From the IMG/VR virus record IMGVR_UViG_3300031951_000660, positions 1 to 34,349 of that record: a DNA stretch of 34,349 nt; one strand, 5' to 3'. This document shows, piece after piece, positions 1 to 7,400 of the stretch; position 1 is the stretch's first letter, and every line of letters begins with the position of its first letter. A program made the position numbers and the translations under genes. This DNA comes from a virus. The notes beneath the pieces are model-generated. The model made no database searches, was not told the DNA's origin, and saw only the letters and a program-made list of their open reading frames with translations.

Positions 1-227
1 GACGCAAGTTTAAACTCACGGAGGACCAATATAATGACTTGATGAAGAATGAGAACTGTCAGATATGTAATGTAGAACTGACAAAGAAATGTATAGACCA
101 CTGCCACTCTACAAATAAGGTTCGTGGTGTTCTTTGTAATAATTGCAACACTGCTCTTGGTCTTGTTGGAGATAATGTAAGCACTCTCCAAGCAATGATT
201 GAGTATTTAAGCACTAATACTCATTGA
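1..227 (+). CDS. Endonuclease VII-like protein, C-terminal part (5' truncated by window edge)
   Basis: The reading frame is open from base 3 to the TGA at 225-227 and enters from upstream, so only about the last 74 residues are seen. They contain CQIC, then IDHCHSTNKVRGVLCNNCN, which gives two CxxC pairs around a DHCH core. This is the zinc-binding His-Me-finger signature of the phage T4 gp49-like recombination endonuclease VII family (known family knowledge), which resolves branched DNA. Many phage genomes also carry free-standing copies that act like homing nucleases, so the role here is either Holliday-junction resolution or mobility. An internal ATG at 39 could be mistaken for the start, but it lies only 18 bases before the first Cys codon and coding similarity continues upstream. 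The stop codon overlaps a -35-like TTGACT in front of psbD. Confidence 0.8.
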   Translation, partial: RKFKLTEDQYNDLMKNENCQICNVELTKKCIDHCHSTNKVRGVLCNNCNTALGLVGDNVSTLQAMIEYLSTNTH

Positions 228-257
228 CTTTTTTATTAAGGAATGTTAACATAAATA
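224..257 (+). promoter_or_regulatory. Possible dual psbD promoter (sigma-70-like plus late octamer)
   Basis: TTGACT at 224-229 is followed after 17 bases by TAACAT at 247-252, a 5/6 and 4/6 match to the sigma-70 -35 and -10 boxes. CATAAATA at 250-257 matches the T4-type late octamer and overlaps that -10. Both lie just before the psbD ribosome-binding site. Use of either promoter is inferred; mapped 5' ends would decide. Confidence 0.45.
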
Positions 258-279
258 TGAGAAATAACAAAAGGAGGCT

Positions 280-1341
280 ATGACTTCTTCTACACTTTCA
301 CGACCTATTTCACAAAGGGGGTGGTTCGATGTCCTGGATGATTGGCTTAAGAGAGATCGTTTCGTTTTTGTTGGCTGGTCTGGACTTCTTCTTTTTCCCA
401 CTGCTTACCTTGCTCTTGGTGGTTGGCTTACTGGGACAACTTTCGTTACGAGTTGGTATACTCACGGGTTGGCAAGTTCCTATCTTGAGGGTGCAAACTT
501 TCTTACTGCGGCAGTTAGTACTCCAGCAGACGCTATGGGTCATTCTCTTCTTCTGCTCTGGGGTCCTGAGGCTCAAGGGGATATCGTCAGGTGGTTCCAA
601 CTTGGGGGACTCTGGACTTTTGTGGCGCTCCACGGGGCCTTTAGTCTGATTGGTTTTATGCTTCGCCAGTTTGAGATTGCTCGTCTGGTGGGTATCAGAC
701 CTTATAATGCAATCGCATTCTCTGGTCCTATTGCAGTATTTGTTTCTGTGTTTCTAATGTATCCACTGGGACAATCCAGTTGGTTCTTTGCACCTTCTTT
801 TGGAGTTGCTGCAATTTTCAGGTTCCTTCTGTTTCTTCAGGGTTTCCACAACTGGACCCTCAACCCCTTCCACATGATGGGAGTTGCTGGTATACTGGGA
901 GGAGCACTGCTCTGTGCAATTCATGGAGCAACAGTCGAAAACACATTATTTGAAGACAGTGAACAGGCAAACACTTTCAAAGCATTTGAACCGACTCAAG
1001 AGGAAGAGACGTATTCTATGGTTACGGCTAACAGATTCTGGTCTCAGATCTTTGGTATTGCTTTTAGCAATAAACGTTGGTTGCATTTCTTTATGCTTTT
1101 TGTTCCCGTTATGGGCCTCTGGACTTCCTCTATTGGCATCATCGGTCTTGCTCTCAACCTTCGTGCATACGACTTTGTTAGTCAGGAAATTAGAGCAGCA
1201 GAAGATCCCGAATTCGAGACATTTTACACAAAAAATGTGCTTTTAAATGAGGGACTTCGTGCTTGGTTAGCCCCAATAGACCAACCAGGAGAACGGTTCG
1301 TATTTCCAGATGAGGTATTGCCCCGAGGAAATGCCTTGTGA
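280..1341 (+). CDS. psbD: Photosystem II reaction-centre protein D2
   Basis: This 353-residue protein is collinear with cyanobacterial D2 (about 352 residues) from the N-terminal [19 protein letters not shown] segment to the C-terminal [10 protein letters not shown]-like end. Key residues are in place with a one-residue offset: His118 (accessory chlorophyll), Tyr161 (TyrD), His198 in NPFHMM (P680 ligand), and His215 and His269 (non-heme iron/QA side). Five hydrophobic membrane helices are visible. D2 pairs with D1 in the thylakoid photosystem II core. Phage copies are thought to replace damaged host D2 and keep photosynthesis running during infection (established for cyanophages). A strong AAGGAGG at 271-277 fixes the ATG at 280. 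The gene stands alone, without psbA in the window, and ends at a clear terminator. No frameshift or intron is seen. Confidence 0.98.
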   Translation: MTSSTLSRPISQRGWFDVLDDWLKRDRFVFVGWSGLLLFPTAYLALGGWLTGTTFVTSWYTHGLASSYLEGANFLTAAVSTPADAMGHSLLLLWGPEAQGDIVRWFQLGGLWTFVALHGAFSLIGFMLRQFEIARLVGIRPYNAIAFSGPIAVFVSVFLMYPLGQSSWFFAPSFGVAAIFRFLLFLQGFHNWTLNPFHMMGVAGILGGALLCAIHGATVENTLFEDSEQANTFKAFEPTQEEETYSMVTANRFWSQIFGIAFSNKRWLHFFMLFVPVMGLWTSSIGIIGLALNLRAYDFVSQEIRAAEDPEFETFYTKNVLLNEGLRAWLAPIDQPGERFVFPDEVLPRGNAL

Positions 1342-1368
1342 TAAAAATATAATACCCTGCGAAAACGC

Positions 1369-1391
1369 AAAGACCCTTCGGGGTCTTTTTT
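1369..1391 (+). terminator. Rho-independent terminator after psbD
   Basis: A perfect 8-bp stem (AAAGACCC/GGGTCTTT) closes on a TTCG tetraloop at 1377-1380 and runs into a T tract through 1391. It lies 28 bases past the psbD stop and should isolate psbD from the downstream genes. Confidence 0.92.
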
Positions 1392-1408
1392 CTTAACTTA
1401 AGACAACT

Positions 1409-1534
1409 ATGATAACTTCTGAAACTCCTTATAAACTCGCAGAGATTATTCGTGACACTTGGCCAGGTCTTTACAGAAAACCAGAACCATCTTATAATGA
1501 AGAAAAGGAAATAGAAGATGAACAAGTATCGTGA
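1409..1534 (+). CDS. Small acidic hypothetical protein (41 aa)
   Basis: A short open frame starts at ATG 1409, 18 bases after the psbD terminator T tract, and ends with TGA at 1532-1534. The product has an amphipathic start (LAEIIRDTWPGLYRKPEP) and a Glu/Asp-rich tail. It overlaps the start of the next gene (ATG 1518) by 17 bases in another frame, a spacing typical of translationally coupled phage genes. I do not recognise a family. There is no strong Shine-Dalgarno before 1409, so it could be chance. The compact overlap and lack of other coding in this stretch favour a real gene. Confidence 0.45.
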   Translation: MITSETPYKLAEIIRDTWPGLYRKPEPSYNEEKEIEDEQVS

Positions 1535-1814
1535 TGAATATTTTTCAGTGATTGATAAAAGAACTGGAAGAAAGATTCTGGACTGTGGTGATGAAATGGA
1601 CGCTCTGAATATGGTTGCCTTTGATTCACAGAACAGAACTTATACTCGCAATAAGTTTCTAATGGGACCTGTCGTGAATGTTGAGATTCCTAAAGCACTT
1701 ACGACTAATGAGATTGTTGTGAATATGGATGGTGGAGTTGGTGGTTCTTGGGAAGTGAAAGAACTACTTCAGATAAAACTTCCAGAAGGTCAAGGAAAAC
1801 CAGTGGTTGTTTAA
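1518..1814 (+). CDS. Conserved-looking hypothetical protein (98 aa)
   Basis: The protein is soluble and mixed alpha/beta, with no signal peptide or membrane segment. It starts MNKYRDEYFSVIDKRTGRK and has a repeated basic-polar pattern, then a Gly-rich stretch (MDGGVGGSWEV) and a Lys/Pro-rich end. I recognise no domain. The purine-rich GAAAAGGAAATAGAAG directly upstream can serve as a ribosome-binding site for ATG 1518. The stop TAA at 1812-1814 overlaps a late-promoter octamer for the next gene. Small genes of this kind often follow photosynthesis genes in cyanophages (general knowledge); no function is proposed. Confidence 0.75.
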   Translation: MNKYRDEYFSVIDKRTGRKILDCGDEMDALNMVAFDSQNRTYTRNKFLMGPVVNVEIPKALTTNEIVVNMDGGVGGSWEVKELLQIKLPEGQGKPVVV

Positions 1815-1820
1815 TAAATA
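1813..1820 (+). promoter_or_regulatory. Late promoter octamer AATAAATA before HNH gene
   Basis: AATAAATA matches the T4-type gp55-dependent late element and overlaps the stop codon of the preceding gene. The next ATG is at 1840. Confidence 0.6.
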
Positions 1821-1839
1821 ATTCAAATCGCAATCGCTT

Positions 1840-2211
1840 ATGGATCTCCTCCGTTCGCCTTCAGAGTACTTGTTTCATCTACAAACAACAAGTTCAGGAG
1901 AAGCGAAACGAATGTGGAGGCAAAAGATAAAAGAAGAATGGAGTCATCAATGTGCTTATTGTGGATCAGATGAGAAACTCACGATTGATCACATTCTTCC
2001 TCAATCAAAAGGTGGATTAGACGTTACAAAAAATGTAGTCTGTTGCTGCCACGATTGTAACCAGTCAAAAGGGCACGAGCACTGGAAATTGTGGTACGTT
2101 CAGCAAGACTTTTATAGTGAAGAAAGATTTGATAAGATTGAAGAATGGATGAAACCAGATCCTCCGACGAACTTGTTTGCTTATCGCCCGAGAAGGAATA
2201 ACGCAAGTTGA
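1840..2211 (+). CDS. HNH endonuclease
   Basis: The 123-residue protein carries a compact HNH module: C38AYC41, D50-H51 in TIDHILPQSKGG, N65 in the DVTKNVV segment, then C70HDC73-N74 and K77. The two Cys pairs should bind structural zinc and H51/N65/N74 form the metal-dependent nickase/nuclease centre (HNH family knowledge). The C-terminal 40 residues (WKLWYVQQDFY onward) are family-variable and may read DNA. The start at 1840 has no good Shine-Dalgarno; a later start at 1912 (ATG) would still keep the whole HNH core. Its place next to psbD suggests a free-standing homing-type nuclease that could help spread the psbD region, as described for other cyanophage photosynthesis genes, but the target is not visible here. 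Confidence 0.85.
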   Translation: MDLLRSPSEYLFHLQTTSSGEAKRMWRQKIKEEWSHQCAYCGSDEKLTIDHILPQSKGGLDVTKNVVCCCHDCNQSKGHEHWKLWYVQQDFYSEERFDKIEEWMKPDPPTNLFAYRPRRNNAS

Positions 2212-2218
2212 ATAAATA
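2211..2218 (+). promoter_or_regulatory. Late promoter octamer AATAAATA
   Basis: AATAAATA begins on the last base of the HNH stop codon (TGA, 2209-2211). It precedes the structural gene at 2268 by 49 bases. A second near-octamer, CATAAATG, overlaps that gene's start codon. Confidence 0.6.
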
Positions 2219-2267
2219 AATGAAAGCAGTAAATACTGTTTCTTCTGGTAGATACCGCATATCATAA

Positions 2268-4130
2268 ATGGGAACTCCGATTCGGATTAAACGCTCTGCT
2301 GTGCCTGGAAAAATACCAGCACAAGGAGCCCTACAATACGGCGAATTAGCCTATAACATTAATGATGCAGAACTCTATGCTGTAAGAAATAGAGTAGGTA
2401 TCGGATCAGAGGTTATCAGAGTTGGTGCCGGAGCAACAGTTACAAATGTTATCTATGTCACAAAAGACGGAAGCGATACAAACACAGGACTCAAACTTGG
2501 AGACGCAAAGCGAACAATCGCAGGAGCAGTTGCAATCTCAACAACAGGATCAGTTATTAAAGTTGCTGCTGGATATTATCTAGAAAATAACCCCATTAAA
2601 CTTCCCCCACAAGTTAGTATTGTTGGTGATAGTTTAAGAGAGGTCTCAATCACTCCACAAAATCCTGGAGATTTATTTCACGTTGCTCCTGGAAATTACA
2701 TCACAGAAGTTTCATTTACTGGGGCATCGACGGGTGGTGGTGCAATTGTAGCATTTGATCCAGACACACTAAGATATTTTAGTCAATCTCCTTATATTCG
2801 TAACTGCACTAATTTTATTCCAGATAGTATTGGAATGAAGATTGATGGCAATCATGCTCTTGGACCACTCAAGAGCATGGTTACTGACTCATTTACACAA
2901 TATAATAGTGCTGGAGTTGGTGTTTCAATTACAAATGAAGGTTATGCTCAGCTAGTATCTTTGTTTACAATTTGCCCAAACATTGCTGTTTATTGTGCTT
3001 CTGGCGGCGCCTGCGATCTTACAAACTCCAATGCTTCGTTTGGTAATTTTGGATTAGTTTCTGATGGTGTTGGGCAAAGAAAATATACTGGAATACTTTC
3101 AACTTCTAGCGATGTTAATGCCGACACATTCAGAGTAGCATTTAATAATCCAACATTTAATGTAACAAATGCAACTTATAGTAATACAACTGGTATTGTA
3201 ACGATTACCACCAACAATGAGCACGGATTTGAAGTTGGTGTGGGTGTTTCAATATCTGGTCTTCAATTCACTTGCCCTTCTGGACCGGGAATCGTAACGT
3301 ATCCAAGTGGAAACAATGGATATGTTTTTACTGTATTGAGTACTCCGACAACATATACCTTTAGTGTAAATGTTGGAACTTCTACTTTACCTCATACTTA
3401 TAATTCTGGTGGCACCGCAAAAATAAATATCATTCGCCCATTTGACGGGCAAGTAATTTATTTTGATACCTTATATTATACTGTTGGAAAAATTATTGTC
3501 GGATCTGGCGGAACTGGATATCTTACAACCCCAACAGTTACAATTGGAGATCCAAGCACAGTTTCAACTTGGGGAGTTGCAGCTCAAGCAGTTGCAGAAA
3601 TTAGTGGTGGAAGTGTAACTGATTTTGAAATTATTTCAAGTGGTAGAGGATACACTTCAATTCCAACAATTACAATTAGCACTCCGGATGTTGGAATAAA
3701 TACAGCAACTGCTACTATAGAATTAACACCTTCATATTATACGATTCAAAGATCTACTCCAGTTTCTGCAGGAGTTTGCACGATTACAACAAATGAAAAT
3801 GTGCCATATGTTGTCGGTGCTGGTGTTTCGATTCCATTTTTTAAACAAAGTAGAATCTTAGCTTCTGGTCATTCTTTTGAATACATCGGATCTGGAACAG
3901 ACATTACAACTGCTCTTCCTTTTGCTGGTGGAGTGCCAATTCAAGATAATGAGGTTGATATGAAAAACGGTGGATTGGTCGTCTATACCAGCACAGACCA
4001 ATCTGGTAATTTTAGAATTGGTGAAGGCGTGACAATTAATCAAACAACAGGAACTATTTCTGGAACTTTTTATTCAAAAAGTTTATTCTCAACAATGACG
4101 CCATTCATTCTAGCATTAGGAGGAGATTAA
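2268..4130 (+). CDS. Virion structural protein with beta-helix-like region
   Basis: This 620-residue protein opens with IPAQGALQYGELAYNINDAELY, a short motif common at the N terminus of phage fibre and appendage proteins. Residues ~60-200 (VIYVTKDGSDTNTG, IKVAAGYYLENNPIKLPPQ, SIVGDSLREVSITPQNPG, DLFHVAPGNY) look like a right-handed parallel beta-helix of the pectin-lyase type. Residues ~400-490 hold two GxGY(L/T)(T/S)xPT(V/I)TI motifs typical of beta-rich virion spacers. The C-terminal part (GGLVVYTSTDQSGNFRIGEGVTINQTTGTISG) is also fibre-like. It begins the fibre block and is followed four bases later by a small gene, suggesting joint expression. Tail fibre, tailspike or baseplate-associated appendage are all possible. 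No catalytic residues for a depolymerase are evident. Confidence 0.75.
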   Translation: MGTPIRIKRSAVPGKIPAQGALQYGELAYNINDAELYAVRNRVGIGSEVIRVGAGATVTNVIYVTKDGSDTNTGLKLGDAKRTIAGAVAISTTGSVIKVAAGYYLENNPIKLPPQVSIVGDSLREVSITPQNPGDLFHVAPGNYITEVSFTGASTGGGAIVAFDPDTLRYFSQSPYIRNCTNFIPDSIGMKIDGNHALGPLKSMVTDSFTQYNSAGVGVSITNEGYAQLVSLFTICPNIAVYCASGGACDLTNSNASFGNFGLVSDGVGQRKYTGILSTSSDVNADTFRVAFNNPTFNVTNATYSNTTGIVTITTNNEHGFEVGVGVSISGLQFTCPSGPGIVTYPSGNNGYVFTVLSTPTTYTFSVNVGTSTLPHTYNSGGTAKINIIRPFDGQVIYFDTLYYTVGKIIVGSGGTGYLTTPTVTIGDPSTVSTWGVAAQAVAEISGGSVTDFEIISSGRGYTSIPTITISTPDVGINTATATIELTPSYYTIQRSTPVSAGVCTITTNENVPYVVGAGVSIPFFKQSRILASGHSFEYIGSGTDITTALPFAGGVPIQDNEVDMKNGGLVVYTSTDQSGNFRIGEGVTINQTTGTISGTFYSKSLFSTMTPFILALGGD

Positions 4131-4134
4131 TAGT

Positions 4135-4473
4135 ATGGCTTTACCATTAAACGTATTTAAGACAATTACTAAAGTTGCGACTGCAAGCACGGTTGGAATT
4201 TACACAGCACCGACTGGTTATTCGGGTGTTGTGCTGCTGGCTCAAGCTGCAAATATTGATAATGTAACTCATACGATTTCTTTTTCTCACAAAAGAACAG
4301 TTTCGGGAATTGCAGTTACAACAGAAATCGTCAAGAACTTGGCAGTTGCAGGAAATGATTCAATAGATTTGTTATTTGGAAAATTGGTTTTAGAGTCTGG
4401 TGACGTTATTCAATTATCTGCAGACAGCACAAGTATTAAATTTATCGGTAGCGTTCTAGAAACACTTAACTAA
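4135..4473 (+). CDS. Small virion-associated protein (112 aa), paralogue of the one at 10219
   Basis: This is a beta-rich protein with the segment STVGIYTAPTGYSGVVLLAQAANI, a KRT-containing strand, and FGKLVLESGDVIQLSADSTS. The 108-residue protein at 10219 shares VGIYTAP, an ALA/AN strand, a G(K/N)K(L/I)VLE turn and the C-terminal LE at matching positions, so the two are distant paralogues. The gene sits between two structural genes with a 4-base gap upstream and one base before the giant fibre gene. AGGAGGAG at 4120-4125 is a good ribosome-binding site for ATG 4135. No family name is recognised; a connector or decoration protein of the fibre assembly is inferred from position. Confidence 0.7.
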   Translation: MALPLNVFKTITKVATASTVGIYTAPTGYSGVVLLAQAANIDNVTHTISFSHKRTVSGIAVTTEIVKNLAVAGNDSIDLLFGKLVLESGDVIQLSADSTSIKFIGSVLETLN

Positions 4474-4474
4474 A

Positions 4475-7400
4475 ATGTCAAAGTTTCTTTCCGGCAGACA
4501 ATCACAACTTAATGTAGGTATATCTTCAAGTACTGAAAGTAAAACAGTACTTCAAGTTACCGGAAAAGTCGGAATTGGGACAACAAATGCCGGAAGTAGA
4601 AGTTTATATGTAATTGGAGATACTCAAACAACAGGTGTTACCACACTGGCATCTGCTGGTGGTATCACAACCACTGGTGGAGACCTTTATGTTGGTGGTG
4701 ATCTTTATGTTGCTGATGATTTAGTCTTTGATGAATTAACTGCCCGTAATGCAAACTTTACTGGCATCACTACTATTAGAAATGCCAACATTACTGGCAT
4801 TGCAACGATTGCAAGTATTGCTGGTACTGGTGCAACCATTACTAATTTAAATGTAAGTAGTGGCATTGTTACTAACCTGCTTGGAGTTGCTGTCACATTC
4901 ACAAATGGTCAGATTGTAAATCTGGCTGGCACTGCAGCAACCATTACTAATTTAAATGTAAGTAGTGGCATTGTTACTAACCTGCTTGGAGTTGCTGTCA
5001 CATTCACAAATGGTCAGATTGTAAATCTGGCTGGCACTGCAGCAACAATTGCTAATCTGAATGTAAGCAGCGGAATCATCACAAACCTGACTGGAGTTGC
5101 CGCCACAATTACAAGCATTACGGGAATTGCGGCAACAATTAATCGAATTGTTTCTGCAGCTACATCATTTTCTCAAATACAAGTTTCTGGTATTTCTACA
5201 TTTAATAATGGTCCTGTATTCATTGGATCTGGCACGACAACAGGAACCGCATCGCAGAGACTTCAGGTTACTGGTGGAGCTTATGTTTCGGGTGTTGTTG
5301 GAGTGGGCACAACTAATCCAACATCTGCTCTGCATGTTATTGGTGATGTATTAGTTACTGGTGTAGTTACAGCCACTACTTTCAACGGACAAATTAATTC
5401 TGGTGTGGGTACGATTACAACCTTTACCAGTACTAATTCAACAATCACTAATCTCACCAATACTAGACTGACTAGCGGTATTGGTACAATTAATAATGTA
5501 ATCAGCGACTTTAATACTACTGGTGTAGGTACAGTCAATATCCTAAACACCGGTATTGGCACAATCAATAATCTGAATAGCACCATTCTGAATGTCAGTG
5601 GTGTTGGTTCAATTGCGACTTTATATTCACCAACTGCTAATATTAATGTTGGTGTAATTACTGATATTACAAACACCAGACTTACGAGTGGTATCGCTAC
5701 AATTACTACTCTGAATAGTTCGACTGGTAATATTAATAATCTAACTAATAATCTTCTGAATAGTGGTATTGGTAGTATCGCTACATTATATTCTACCAAT
5801 GCTTATATTAATAGTGGAATTGTAACCGATATTTCTGGTACAAATCTGAATTATACTGGTGTTGGTACAATTACAAATCTAGATGTTACTAGAGAAGTTG
5901 TTGGCACCAGTACGATTACCAACCTTTATGCATCGAATGGTTATATTAATGTTGGTGTCGTAACTGATTTAACCAACACAAGACTTTCAAGTGGTATCGC
6001 TACAATCACCACTCTGAATAGCTCAACTGGTACGATTAATAATCTAACCAATAATCTTCTGAACAGTGGTATTGGTAGTATTGCCACATTATATTCTACT
6101 AATGCTTATATTAATAGTGGAATTGTAACTAATATTAGTGGTACAAATCTGAATTATACTGGTGTTGGTACGATTGCCACACTGAATAGCACTCAGACTA
6201 ATCTAACCAATCTAAATGTTTCCGGTATTTCCACATTTGCTGGTGCGATTGATGCGAACGGCGGAGCTACGATTGATAATATTCAAATTGGAATTACAAA
6301 TGATAATACAATTGATACCGTCACTGGTAATTTAACACTTGATTCTAATGGTGGAACGGTCAATGTTAATGATAATCTTACAATTACTGACGTTACAACT
6401 TCTACTGGTGGATTTGTAATTAATGCTTTCGGTCCGACCACACTATACAGAGTCGTTGATGGTGCATTTACTGCTGGAATTGGATATACAAATAATCAGG
6501 GACTATTAAGTATATCAAACTGGGATGATGTTGCTATAAGAGTTAATGATACAGAAACTGCTGCTTACTTTAACAGAAATGGTTCAGCAGAACTTTATTA
6601 CGACAACTTCAAAAAATTTGAGACCACTGGATATGGCGTTACCGTTTACGACACATTACAAACACCACAACTGAATGTAACTGGTATTGGCACAATTACC
6701 ACAATTAACAGCACTAATATTGTATCTACTAACTCAGACTTTATTAATCTAAATGCTGATAATGCTTATATTGTAACTGGTATTATCACTGAGATTTCTA
6801 ATAGTAGACTGACTAGTGGTATTGCTACAATTACTACTTTAGGTGCAACTACTGCGAGCATTACGACCTTATCAGGTACAAATGTAACTTATACAAATTC
6901 TGATTTTACTAATCTGAATGCTAATAATGCCAATATTGATGTCGGTATTGTAACTGATATTTCTGGCACCAGACTTACTTACACTGGTGTCGGCACAATT
7001 ACAACATTAGATACTGATACTGCAGCAATTAATAATTTAACCAGTGATTATATTAATGTTGGTGTCGCTACTGCTACGATTCTAAACAGTGGAATAGGTA
7101 CGATTGCTAATCTGAATAATACTTTCTTGAATGTAAGTGGTGTCGCTACAATCACCACTCTGAATAGCACCAATCTTACTTCGACTAATTCTGATTTTAC
7201 AAATCTGAATGCTGATTATGGGTATATTAGTGTAGGTGTCGTAACTGATATTTCTGGTGCAAGACTTAATTATACTGGTGTCGGCACCATTGCAACTCTA
7301 GACACCACAAATGCTACAATTGATTATCTTACAAATACTGATTTAACTGTAACTGGTATTGCAACAATTCAGAGTCTTGATGTCTTGGGAGACTTTGATG

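Noticed and set aside
310-633. Minus-strand 107-codon frame across psbD
   Set aside because: psbD is unambiguous on the + strand; the antisense frame shows no motif and no promoter.
1748-1930. 60-codon + strand frame between the hypothetical and HNH genes
   Set aside because: It overlaps both neighbours in another frame, and has no start signal or recognisable sequence.
5281-5799. 172-codon minus-strand frame in the giant fibre gene
   Set aside because: It mirrors the repeat periodicity of the + strand gene and has no recognisable protein features.
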